Positions 6,376-13,121 of a DNA stretch of 13,121 nt are shown in pieces (the first letter of the stretch is position 1; every line of letters begins with the position of its first letter). Source of the DNA: Urinicoccus sp. GTDB taxonomy: Bacteria > Bacillota > Clostridia > Tissierellales > Peptoniphilaceae. Location of the stretch: the NCBI GenBank assembly GCA_029983435.1, contig JASBZN010000023.1, positions 1-13,121 on the forward strand. The letters are read 5' to 3'. The translations under genes were made by a program, and so were the position numbers. The notes under the pieces are model-generated. The model ran no database searches and was not told where the DNA came from. It was given only the letters and a program-made list of their open reading frames with translations.

Positions 6376-6674
6376 GTAAACTATTGCTAGCACTAGGTGA
6401 CCACTATGAATTTATAGTCATCTGCATTATCACCATTTTAATTGGTCTTTTAGTGACTTTTATGATGAGTGTCTTTGCAAAAAACTTGAGATTTTTAAAA
6501 TATCTACCTGGTCTTATTTTGATTCTGATAGGAGTTGTGTCCCTTTTGGCTGTTTTAAATAATCTCTTTGCATCTTCCAGCCTAAACAATATCTTAGTGG
6601 CTGTAATCTGCTTAACATCAGGGATTTGTAGCCTTTTGTTCGCTTTAATTGTGGGGATTGTGACAAAAAGATAA
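6372..6674 (+). CDS. Small three-helix membrane protein of unknown function
   Basis: The ATG overlaps the lipoprotein stop in an ATGA arrangement, and GGAG lies about 7 bases upstream, which supports translation and coupling. The 100-aa product has three hydrophobic segments, about 13-36, 43-66 and 72-97, separated by a basic loop (KNLRFLKYL) and a short polar loop (FASSSLNN), and it ends TKR. It has no soluble domain and I do not recognise the family. It is the last gene of the apparent operon; no clear terminator follows. A role with the lipoprotein and kinase is plausible but rests only on gene order. Confidence 0.8.
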   Translation: MSKLLLALGDHYEFIVICIITILIGLLVTFMMSVFAKNLRFLKYLPGLILILIGVVSLLAVLNNLFASSSLNNILVAVICLTSGICSLLFALIVGIVTKR

Positions 6675-6743
6675 AAGGGAAACTTGTCCTATTACGATTA
6701 TTAGTGACTTATGTAATCTTTCTAAAAATTTAGACTTGAATCC

Positions 6744-6775
6744 TTTACCAAAACTTAAGGTATTTTTGGTATACT
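6744..6775 (+). promoter_or_regulatory. Extended -10 promoter of the 254-aa gene, overlapped by an inverted repeat
   Basis: TATACT (6770-6775) is preceded by TGG, giving an extended -10 (TGn) promoter. The only -35-like hexamer, TTTACC (6744-6749), is 20 bases away. The inverted repeat ACCAAAA (6747-6753) and TTTTGGT (6764-6770), with a 10-base centre, fills the spacer up to the -10, which is a common place for a repressor site. A strong AGGAGG (6799-6804) precedes the ATG at 6810. Confidence 0.6.
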
Positions 6776-6809
6776 ATTTCTAGTAAGAGAAGTATTCGAG
6801 GAGGAATTT

Positions 6810-7574
6810 ATGTTTTCTGTTTTACAAAAAGAACAAATGAACTTACATACAATTCAAAAAAGCAAAGACATTAAAAGTACATTACTAAGTAAATTCCTTT
6901 TTGAAGAGGATAGTACCTGCCTACAAATACTTTTAAACTTGTACAACATTGAGGATTCGATTGAAAATGTTTTGCCTAGCTATATTTCTATGAAAAATTT
7001 AAAGGCAGACATCATTCGGTACTTAAGTCCTAACCAAGGTCGAGACTTAGTTGCACAAAATGTGACTAACCTTATTCACGGAGACATTACAAGATTGGAG
7101 CTATGTATCTATTTAGAAGGTTACCGAATGGGTTATCGATCTAAAAATTGGGCGAATCAACTAGAAATTTTAACTTTTAATCACGCTAGTATTGAGGATC
7201 TTTACCAAGTTTCTTATGCTTACAAGTACTTTGAAGAATCCAATGAAATCCAGCAACTGCAAGGGAATTTAAATCGGGTAATTGAAAAAGATGAAAAAGT
7301 AAAGAAATTTTTATTTGATTTAGTTAAGGGGTATTCTAAACGAGTTTTAAAACCAAAAATTTTTCATATTAATAGGTATCTAGACCGTCAGCTGATGATT
7401 GACTACGATGCAGATGGAATTTCATTTGTGGAAGCACATTTACCCTTAAGGTTTAGTGATGTATCCCGTATGTATAAACAGCTGTTAAAGTTTTTAATTA
7501 AAGACTGCATGCGAGTTTATCAAAAAGCTTACTGGGATGGAATAAACAATCAAGTAATGAATCGCTATCATTAA
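6810..7574 (+). CDS. Unrecognised 254-aa, probably all-helical protein
   Basis: The ATG at 6810 follows AGGAGG by 5 bases and the gene has its own promoter and terminator, so it is very likely real and monocistronic. No signal peptide or membrane helix is apparent, so it should be cytoplasmic. Composition suggests mostly helices. The most distinctive segment is YLEGYRMGYRSKNWANQLE at about 101-119, with regularly spaced Tyr/Gly and a Trp. Later come a charged helix around 150-180 and a basic, Tyr-rich C-terminus (MYKQLLKFLIKDCMRVYQKAYWDG, about 221-244). I cannot assign a family or function. It separates the two-component block from the ruv operon and is not obviously tied to either. The overlapping inverted repeat suggests regulated expression. 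Confidence 0.8.
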   Translation: MFSVLQKEQMNLHTIQKSKDIKSTLLSKFLFEEDSTCLQILLNLYNIEDSIENVLPSYISMKNLKADIIRYLSPNQGRDLVAQNVTNLIHGDITRLELCIYLEGYRMGYRSKNWANQLEILTFNHASIEDLYQVSYAYKYFEESNEIQQLQGNLNRVIEKDEKVKKFLFDLVKGYSKRVLKPKIFHINRYLDRQLMIDYDADGISFVEAHLPLRFSDVSRMYKQLLKFLIKDCMRVYQKAYWDGINNQVMNRYH

Positions 7575-7605
7575 CTAAGTTATCTTAAGATAACTTAGTT
7601 TTTTT
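7573..7605 (+). terminator. Intrinsic terminator after the 254-aa gene
   Basis: A perfectly palindromic 28-base block (7573-7600, AACTAAGTTATCTT and its exact reverse complement) is followed by T5. It begins inside the TAA stop codon. The symmetry and the A/T content also make it weakly bidirectional. It insulates the ruv operon from upstream transcription. Confidence 0.88.
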
Positions 7606-7625
7606 ATAAAGATAAGTTTCGAAAA

Positions 7626-7673
7626 TAAAACGTTTTAATTTGAATGGATAGAAAAAAGAGTCTCTCTTATTAT
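7626..7673 (+). promoter_or_regulatory. Possible promoter and palindromic operator ahead of ruvC
   Basis: TGGATA (7645-7650, four of six) and TATTAT (7668-7673, five of six) are 17 bases apart and are the best promoter pair in the 89-base gap. Seven bases upstream of the -35 lies a perfect 12-base palindrome, TAAAACGTTTTA (7626-7637). It does not match the Gram-positive LexA box (CGAAC-N4-GTTCG), so SOS control cannot be claimed. A small AAGAG/CTCTT repeat (7656-7668) also overlaps the spacer. Confidence 0.4.
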
Positions 7674-7693
7674 TCGTAAAGGAATGTGATAAA

Positions 7694-8188
7694 ATGATTA
7701 TAATGGGTTTAGACCCTGGCTTAGCTATTGTTGGTTATAGTTTTATTGAGAAAAAAGGAAATTCCTACAAGGCGATAGAGTATGGAGCTATTACAACGGA
7801 AGCCAAGATGCCTACTAGTCTTCGCTTGGAACATATTCATAGAGAAATGCTAAGTCTCATTGATGCTTTTCAGCCAGAAGAGCTGGCTATTGAAGAATTA
7901 TTTTTTAATAAAAATGTTAAGACAGCTATAGCTGTTGCTCAGGCCAGGGGCGTAGAAATTTTATCCGCTCAGCTAAAGGGGCTCCCTATTTATGAGTACA
8001 CGCCTTTACAGGTAAAACAAGGCCTTGTGGGTTATGGAAGGGCAGATAAAAAACAAATTCAACATATGGTAAAAATACTACTTAACCTACCGAAAGTACC
8101 TAAACCTGATGATGTTGCGGATGCCTTGGCTATCGCCTTAACGCATGGACACACAGGAAGATTTAAGGACCAATACTTGATGGAGTGA
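7694..8188 (+). CDS. ruvC: Holliday junction resolvase RuvC
   Basis: RuvC is the dimeric, metal-dependent endonuclease that cuts four-way recombination junctions delivered by RuvAB. The 164-aa product has the N-terminal signature MIIMGLDPG with catalytic Asp7, Glu67 in AIEELFF, and the C-terminal pair Asp140 and Asp143 in PDDVADALAIA, so the acidic tetrad is complete. QARGVEIL at 83-90 and YTPLQVKQGLVGYGRADK at 102-119 are family blocks. The ATG at 7694 is chosen because the family normally begins two or three residues before G.DPG and AAAGGA lies 10 bases upstream. It is the first gene of a same-strand run continuing through ruvA, ruvB, a SpoIID-like gene, queA and tgt. Confidence 0.97.
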   Translation: MIIMGLDPGLAIVGYSFIEKKGNSYKAIEYGAITTEAKMPTSLRLEHIHREMLSLIDAFQPEELAIEELFFNKNVKTAIAVAQARGVEILSAQLKGLPIYEYTPLQVKQGLVGYGRADKKQIQHMVKILLNLPKVPKPDDVADALAIALTHGHTGRFKDQYLME

Positions 8189-8191
8189 AAA

Positions 8192-8770
8192 ATGATTGAT
8201 TTTATAAAGGGAGTTATTTCTGAAATTACAGATGAGGCAGTAATTATTGATAAAAATGGCATTGGAATTAAAATAATGATGCCTTCCAGTGCCTTAGATA
8301 ATTTATCCCAGGGGGAAGATCGAACTATTTATACAGATTTAGTCGTTCGAGAGGATGACATTTCCCTCTATGGTTTTGACAGTTTACACCAAAGGCAAAT
8401 GTACTTACTTTTACGAACAGTTTCTGGGATTGGTCCCAAAGTTGCCATGAACATTTTAGGAGGTATGGATTCAAATATTCTTCAAAAAAGTATCCTAGTA
8501 GAAGATCTTACTGTTTTGACACAAGCTCCAGGAGTTGGAAAAAAGACAGCTCAACGAATTATTGTGGAGCTAAAGGATAAGTTATCTAACTTAGGCTTTG
8601 ATGAAAGCCTTGATTTAAAAGAAATGCCACAAGAAAGCATGGGAAATCCTGCAATGGAAGCTTTAATTCAATTGGGTTATCAAAAGTCAGAGGCAGAAAA
8701 AATGTTAAGGAATATTGATCAAAGTCAACCGATTGAAAAAGTTTTACGACAAGCTCTCAAAAATAGATAG
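8192..8770 (+). CDS. ruvA: Holliday junction branch migration protein RuvA
   Basis: RuvA tetramers hold the Holliday junction open and load the RuvB motors. The 192-aa sequence shows the N-terminal OB-fold domain (about 1-62, ending SLYGF), two helix-hairpin-helix DNA-binding motifs (SGIGPKVAMNIL at 78-89 and APGVGKKTAQRI at 112-123), a variable linker around 135-150, and domain III that contacts RuvB (AMEALIQLGY at 154-163 onward). The ATG at 8192 follows GGAG and starts 3 bases after the ruvC stop. Length is normal. Confidence 0.97.
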   Translation: MIDFIKGVISEITDEAVIIDKNGIGIKIMMPSSALDNLSQGEDRTIYTDLVVREDDISLYGFDSLHQRQMYLLLRTVSGIGPKVAMNILGGMDSNILQKSILVEDLTVLTQAPGVGKKTAQRIIVELKDKLSNLGFDESLDLKEMPQESMGNPAMEALIQLGYQKSEAEKMLRNIDQSQPIEKVLRQALKNR

Positions 8771-8778
8771 GAGTTCAA

Positions 8779-9774
8779 ATGGAACGAATCGTAGATTCAG
8801 AAAAGCTAAGAGAAGATGAAGAGCAGATAAGTCTTCGACCAAGATGGCTTTATGAGTACATAGGTCAAGAAAAAGCTAAAAAGAAACTGGATATTTTCAT
8901 CCAGGCTGCCAAGTTAAGAAATGAACCCCTGGACCATGTTTTATTACATGGACCGCCAGGCTTGGGAAAGACAACGTTAGCGGGAATTGTTGCCAATGAA
9001 ATGGGAGTACAAATGAAGGTTACTTCTGGTCCTGCCATTGAAAGGGCTGGAGATTTAGCTTCTATTTTAACCAACTTAAATGAAAATGATGTTTTATTTA
9101 TTGATGAAATTCACCGGATTCATCGAACGGTAGAAGAAATTCTTTACTCTGCCATGGAAGATTTTGCCTTGGACTTAGTTGTAGGCAAGGGGCCTTCTGC
9201 CCAAAGTATTCGGCTAGATATTAACCATTTTACTCTTATAGGAGCCACAACAAGAGCGGGGCAATTAAGTTCTCCTTTAAGGGAACGGTTTGGAGTTCCC
9301 ATTAACCTAGAATTGTATAGCGAAGAAAGTTTATTAGAAATTATTCATCGATCGGCTAAAATTTTAAATGTCCCGATAGAAGAAGATGGGGCACGGGAAA
9401 TTGCTATTCGGTCTAGAGGGACTCCACGAATAGCCAACCGTCTTTTAAAGAGGGTTCGTGATTATGTGCAAGTTGTTGGTCAAGGGGTTATTACAAGGGA
9501 TAAGGCAGATGAAGCTTTAAAACTTTTAGAAATTGACCAATACGGGTTGGATAACTTGGATCGACGGATTATTGAAACCATGATATTACAATTTGCTGGC
9601 AGACCTGTTGGGATTGATACCATTGCTGCAAGTGTCGGAGAAGAAAAAATAACCATAGAAGATGTCTATGAACCTTATTTGATGCAAATTGGGTTTTTGC
9701 AACGAACTCCTAGGGGAAGGGTTCCAACAAAAAAAGCCTATGATCATTTTCACATACCCTATCAAAAACATTAA
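8779..9774 (+). CDS. ruvB: Holliday junction branch migration ATPase RuvB
   Basis: RuvB is the AAA+ hexameric motor that pumps DNA through the RuvA-bound junction. In 331 aa it has Walker A GPPGLGKT at 58-65, Walker B FIDE at 107-110 followed by IHR, sensor 1 in GATTRAG at 155-161, the arginine-finger segment LRERFG at 167-172, and the C-terminal winged-helix domain with RTPRGR near 313-318. The N-terminal LRPRWLYEYIGQ block is typical. It starts 8 bases after ruvA with TAGGAG upstream. No defect is seen. Confidence 0.98.
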   Translation: MERIVDSEKLREDEEQISLRPRWLYEYIGQEKAKKKLDIFIQAAKLRNEPLDHVLLHGPPGLGKTTLAGIVANEMGVQMKVTSGPAIERAGDLASILTNLNENDVLFIDEIHRIHRTVEEILYSAMEDFALDLVVGKGPSAQSIRLDINHFTLIGATTRAGQLSSPLRERFGVPINLELYSEESLLEIIHRSAKILNVPIEEDGAREIAIRSRGTPRIANRLLKRVRDYVQVVGQGVITRDKADEALKLLEIDQYGLDNLDRRIIETMILQFAGRPVGIDTIAASVGEEKITIEDVYEPYLMQIGFLQRTPRGRVPTKKAYDHFHIPYQKH

Positions 9775-9784
9775 GGAGAGAAAG

Positions 9785-11038
9785 ATGAGAAAATATCTTG
9801 TATTAATAATGATGACTTGCCTGCTCTTTTTTCCCATAAAAAGCTATGGAGCAGTGAATAGTTTAACGATAAAAATTGGACCTACACTAAGAAATGGAGA
9901 AAGTGTAAAAATTAGCTCAGATGGCTCTTTATCTTATGATTTAGAAAATTCTTTTTCTAATAATGCCCTGATTCAAAATAGTGGGGGACAAGCTTTTGTA
10001 AATGGGAGACCAGTTAGTCGAATTTTTACTAACGGAAGCTATATTGAATATAAAAATAATCGCTATAGGGGAAATCTAACTTTAATTAATAGGGGGACAG
10101 ATATTTATATCTGCAATCAAGTCAATTTAGATGATTACATTAAGGGAGTTATTCCCTATGAAATGAGCTCTTCTTTTCCTTTAGAGGCCTTAAAAGCACA
10201 AGCAATTGCTTCTAGGGGCTTTGCTCTATCCAACAGGAACAAGTATATAAAATACGGCTATAATTTGGATGACACGACAAGCTCTCAAGTATATAAAGGA
10301 ATGAAGGCAGAAACTAGCCGAACCAATCAAGCCGTAGATCAAACTACAAACATTATTCCTTATTATGGGTCAAACTATGCCGATACAATTTTCCATGCCA
10401 CCAGTGGAGGCTATACAGTGTCTGCTGACCAAGCTTGGGGAGGACAATCTATTCCTTACTTAGTAGCTAAGGAAGACCCATATTCAGTTAATACAAGAAA
10501 TGCTTCATGGACCTATACACTTTCTTACGATAAAATGAAATCCATTATGGAATCAGCCTATCCAGAAATTGGGGCTTTTAAAAACTTATCTATAGCAGAA
10601 AAATACGATGGAAGGCGAGTAAAATCAATTCGTATAGAAGGAGACCGAGGAGAGAAAATAATTAAAGGGAGTAAATTTCGTAGTTTATTAGGAAATACCA
10701 AGGTAAAAAGTACTTGGTTTACTATCAATGGCCAAGATTCTATGGAAACTAATTCTGATGGTTTTTATGTTTTATCTGCTAAGGGATTAGAAAAGAGAAA
10801 AATGATTTACACTACAGCCAAGGATACGCGCCTAGCTAGTCCAACTCTTACAGGAAAAGAATCTTCTACTAGCCTAAATAATACTTTGCCAGGATCAGAT
10901 TTTGTTATTAAAGGCAGAGGTTATGGGCATGGAGTTGGAATGAGTCAATATGGAGCTGTTGAAATGGCTAAACAAGGAAAGACCTATTATGAAATACTTA
11001 TGTATTATTATCCGTCAATCCAATTAATAGGAGAATAA
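9785..11038 (+). CDS. Secreted SpoIID/LytB-domain protein (putative peptidoglycan lytic transglycosylase)
   Basis: SpoIID-type enzymes cut peptidoglycan glycan strands; in spore formers SpoIID works with SpoIIP and SpoIIM during engulfment, while paralogues act on the vegetative wall. I start at the ATG at 9785, directly after GGAGAG; the frame is open 96 bases further back but that part lies inside ruvB and would bury the signal peptide. Residues 1-23 are a signal peptide (basic start, hydrophobic core, SYGA end). The SpoIID domain begins around LDDYIKGVIPYEMS (116-128), with Glu126 in the position of the catalytic Glu, then LEALKAQAIASRGFAL (133-148), FHATSGGYT (203-211) and the C-terminal GRGYGHGVGMSQYGA (377-391). 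The length is 417 aa. Its place between ruvB and queA recurs in Clostridia. Whether it is sporulation SpoIID itself or a LytB-like paralogue cannot be decided here; its constitutive-looking neighbours favour a vegetative role. Confidence 0.92.
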   Translation: MRKYLVLIMMTCLLFFPIKSYGAVNSLTIKIGPTLRNGESVKISSDGSLSYDLENSFSNNALIQNSGGQAFVNGRPVSRIFTNGSYIEYKNNRYRGNLTLINRGTDIYICNQVNLDDYIKGVIPYEMSSSFPLEALKAQAIASRGFALSNRNKYIKYGYNLDDTTSSQVYKGMKAETSRTNQAVDQTTNIIPYYGSNYADTIFHATSGGYTVSADQAWGGQSIPYLVAKEDPYSVNTRNASWTYTLSYDKMKSIMESAYPEIGAFKNLSIAEKYDGRRVKSIRIEGDRGEKIIKGSKFRSLLGNTKVKSTWFTINGQDSMETNSDGFYVLSAKGLEKRKMIYTTAKDTRLASPTLTGKESSTSLNNTLPGSDFVIKGRGYGHGVGMSQYGAVEMAKQGKTYYEILMYYYPSIQLIGE

Positions 11039-11044
11039 AAGAGT

Positions 11045-12082
11045 ATGAAGACATCGGACTTTAACTACGATTTGGATGAAAAATTTATTGCACAACACCC
11101 CATTTTACCCAGAGATCATGCAAAATTGATGTTGGTATCTCGAGATTCTATGAACATCCAACACAAGATTTTTTATGACATCTTGGATGAACTAAAAAGG
11201 GGGGATCTTTTAGTTGTTAATGATACCCGTGTTCGGCCAGCGCGACTTTTTGGCCATCGAGAAAATAAGGAAGAAAAAATTGAAGTTCTTCTTTTAAAAC
11301 CCTTAAATGGAAAAGTTTGGGAATGCTTGGTCAAACCAGGGAAAAAAATGAAATTGCATACCACCATCTACTTTGAGGACCTTTTAAAAGGGGAAGTAGT
11401 TCATATTACAGAGGACGGCAGTCGGCATATCGCCTTTACCATCCAAGGGGAAGAAGAGGATATTGAAAAAGTTTTTGAAAAAATTGGTCAAATGCCTTTA
11501 CCTCCCTACATCAAGGAGACATTAGAGGAAAAAGAAGAATATCAAACAGTTTATTCGAAATATATAGGTTCAGCAGCAGCACCTACTGCGGGCCTTCATT
11601 TCACAGAAGAGTTGTTAGATAAAATCCAAGAAAAAGGAGTAGAGATAGTCCCCATTACCCTCCATGTGGGTTTGGGAACTTTCCGACCTGTTAGTGTAGA
11701 AGATGTTCGTAACCATCACATGCATTCAGAACTTTGCATGATTAGTGAGAAAGCTGCTGAAAAAATTAATAGGGCCAAGGAAGATGGGCGAAGGGTTATT
11801 GCTGTAGGAACAACCTCCATGCGGACCTTAGAAAGCATGACTCAAGATAAGAGGGTCTTAAGTGGGCATCAGTGGACTGATATCTTTATCTATCCAGGAT
11901 TTGAATTTCAAATTGTAGATGGATTAATCACAAATTTTCATCTTCCTCAATCCACACTTCTTATGTTAGTATCTGCTTTTTCAAGCAAAGAAATTATTTT
12001 ACATGCCTACGAAGAAGCCAAAAAAAATAATTATCGGTTTTTCAGCTTCGGGGATGCCATGTTTATCAGAAAGGACGATTAA
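11045..12082 (+). CDS. queA: S-adenosylmethionine:tRNA ribosyltransferase-isomerase QueA
   Basis: QueA transfers and isomerises the ribosyl group of S-adenosylmethionine onto 7-aminomethyl-7-deazaguanine (preQ1) in tRNA, forming epoxyqueuosine at the wobble base of GUN anticodons. The 345-aa product carries the family blocks RDHAKLMLV (23-31), VVNDTRVRPARLFG (57-70), GSAAAPTAGLHFTEELL (175-191), LHVGLGTFRPV (206-216), GTTSMRTLE (255-263) and TNFHLPQSTLLMLVSAF (296-312). The ATG at 11045 is served by AGGAG at 11029-11033, inside the end of the preceding gene. It is 6 bases after the SpoIID-like gene and overlaps tgt by one base (TAATG). Confidence 0.97.
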   Translation: MKTSDFNYDLDEKFIAQHPILPRDHAKLMLVSRDSMNIQHKIFYDILDELKRGDLLVVNDTRVRPARLFGHRENKEEKIEVLLLKPLNGKVWECLVKPGKKMKLHTTIYFEDLLKGEVVHITEDGSRHIAFTIQGEEEDIEKVFEKIGQMPLPPYIKETLEEKEEYQTVYSKYIGSAAAPTAGLHFTEELLDKIQEKGVEIVPITLHVGLGTFRPVSVEDVRNHHMHSELCMISEKAAEKINRAKEDGRRVIAVGTTSMRTLESMTQDKRVLSGHQWTDIFIYPGFEFQIVDGLITNFHLPQSTLLMLVSAFSSKEIILHAYEEAKKNNYRFFSFGDAMFIRKDD

Positions 12083-13121
12083 TGTTTTCGTTTGAATTAA
12101 TAAAAAAAGACAGTAAAAGTAAAGCCAGGTTAGGGAAAATTAAAACAGATCATGGCGAAATTGAGACGCCTATTTTTATGCCTGTAGGCACGAAAGCCAC
12201 AGTAAAAACAATAAAAACAGATGAGCTAAAAGATCTTAAAGCGCAAATCATTTTAGCTAACACTTACCATCTTTTTTTGCGTCCTGGAACGGAAATCATT
12301 AAACAAGCTGGGGGTCTTCATCAATTTATGAATTGGGACAGGCCTATTTTAACAGATAGTGGTGGTTTTCAAGTCTTTTCTTTAGCGAATATTCGAAACA
12401 TCGTCGAAGAGGGAGTTGAATTTCGATCCCATATCGATGGGTCTAAAAAATTCTTAAGTCCAGAGAAATCTATGGAAATTCAACATATTTTAGGGTCAGA
12501 TATTATGATGTGTTTTGATGAATGTGCACCCTATCCTTCCAGTTACGACTATATTAAACATTCGATGGAACGAACTACTCGTTGGGCTGAACGTTGTAAA
12601 AAATATCATAACAATAAGGAAGATCAAGCTCTTTTTGGAATTGTTCAAGGTGGGATGTATAAAGACCTTCGTAAGAAAAGTGCAGAAGATCTGGTAGCTT
12701 TAGACTTTCCAGGCTATGCAGTAGGAGGGTTAAGTGTTGGAGAACCCTTGGATTTGATGAATGAGGTATTGGATCATACAACAAATTTTTTACCTGAACA
12801 TAAACCTCGCTATCTTATGGGAGTAGGTACTCCAGACTATTTGTTTGAAGCTGTGGAGCGGGGGGTTGATATGGCAGACTGTGTTTTACCAACTCGGATT
12901 GCCCGAAATGGAACCCTTTTAACCAGTCGTGGACGTTTGGTTATTAAAAATGCCAAGTACAAACAAGATTTTAGAGCCCCAGATGAAGACTGTGATTGCG
13001 AGGTTTGCAAAAATTACTCTCGAGCTTATTTAAGGCACTTGTTTAATGTAGATGAAATTTTAGGTCTTCGTTTGGCGACGATTCACAACTTACATTTTCT
13101 CATTCATTTAATGGAAGAAAT
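12082..13121 (+). CDS. tgt: Queuine/preQ1 tRNA-guanine transglycosylase Tgt, 3' end outside the window
   Basis: Tgt exchanges the guanine at position 34 of GUN-anticodon tRNAs for preQ1, the step before QueA. The frame is open from the ATG at 12082 to the window end (346 codons seen; the family is about 370-380 aa), so only the last few tens of residues are missing. Seen: LANTYHLFLRPG (58-69), LTDSGGFQVFSL (90-101) with active-site Asp92, GIVQGG (186-191), AVGGLSVGEP (213-222), MADCVLPTRIARNG (264-277) with nucleophile-type Asp267, and the zinc site Cys304, Cys306, Cys309 with His335 in TIHNL. The start overlaps the queA stop by one base, and AAAGGA lies 6 bases upstream. No frameshift is present. 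Confidence 0.97.
   Translation, partial: MFSFELIKKDSKSKARLGKIKTDHGEIETPIFMPVGTKATVKTIKTDELKDLKAQIILANTYHLFLRPGTEIIKQAGGLHQFMNWDRPILTDSGGFQVFSLANIRNIVEEGVEFRSHIDGSKKFLSPEKSMEIQHILGSDIMMCFDECAPYPSSYDYIKHSMERTTRWAERCKKYHNNKEDQALFGIVQGGMYKDLRKKSAEDLVALDFPGYAVGGLSVGEPLDLMNEVLDHTTNFLPEHKPRYLMGVGTPDYLFEAVERGVDMADCVLPTRIARNGTLLTSRGRLVIKNAKYKQDFRAPDEDCDCEVCKNYSRAYLRHLFNVDEILGLRLATIHNLHFLIHLMEE

Noticed and set aside
6675..6743. Terminator after the three-helix membrane protein
   Set aside because: Only weak complementarity (AGGG with TCCT near 6677-6692) and no T tract; I cannot support an intrinsic terminator here.
9689..9784. Upstream in-frame extension of the SpoIID-like gene into ruvB
   Set aside because: It would overlap ruvB by 86 bases and place the signal peptide internally; the ATG at 9785 has a good ribosome site and a proper signal peptide.
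12515..12697. Plus-strand 60-codon frame inside tgt
   Set aside because: It is out of frame within the intact tgt coding sequence, which carries the catalytic and zinc motifs on both sides.
11045..13121. preQ1 riboswitch controlling queA/tgt
   Set aside because: The genes before queA and tgt are 6 bases apart or overlapping, leaving no leader, and no preQ1 aptamer consensus is seen in the window.

Overview
The window is an AT-rich, tightly packed bacterial chromosome segment that looks like a member of the Clostridia (Bacillota). The evidence is the low-GC codon use, strong AGGAGG ribosome binding sites, a SpoIID/LytB-family gene inside the ruvCAB-queA-tgt block (an order familiar from clostridial genomes), a cobalamin riboswitch with an intrinsic terminator, and OmpR-type two-component genes. 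I cannot resolve the genus.

Left edge (1-332): a plus-strand cobalamin (B12) riboswitch, with its 5' end cut off by the window, is followed by an intrinsic terminator, an unexplained 11-bp inverted repeat, and a strong bidirectional terminator. No convincing reading frame follows it. The riboswitch faces the 3' end of a minus-strand phosphorylase gene, so it is either an orphan or drives a short non-coding RNA.

Nucleoside/SAM-by-product salvage (333-2825): a minus-strand methylthioadenosine/methylthioinosine phosphorylase-family gene is divergent from a plus-strand operon that starts with a divergent methylthioribose-1-phosphate isomerase (MtnA) homologue and an HD-domain 5'-deoxynucleotidase. 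Both promoters are readable in the 106-bp gap. The phosphorylase product would be the isomerase substrate, so the pair resembles the first two steps of 5'-methylthioadenosine or 5'-deoxyadenosine salvage. No kinase or aldolase for later steps is present here.

Signalling block (2830-6674): in the same orientation, with 4-base gaps or short overlaps, come an OmpR-family response regulator, a membrane histidine kinase, a large lipoprotein of unknown function and a 100-aa three-helix membrane protein. The spacing suggests one transcript and translational coupling, and makes the last two candidate accessory parts of the two-component system.

Middle (6675-7605): an unrecognised 254-aa protein has its own extended -10 promoter, overlapped by an inverted repeat, and ends in a perfectly palindromic terminator.

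Right (7694-13121): ruvC, ruvA and ruvB (Holliday junction processing), a secreted SpoIID/LytB-domain protein, and queA and tgt (tRNA queuosine modification) run in one direction with gaps of at most 10 bases. tgt is cut by the window end.
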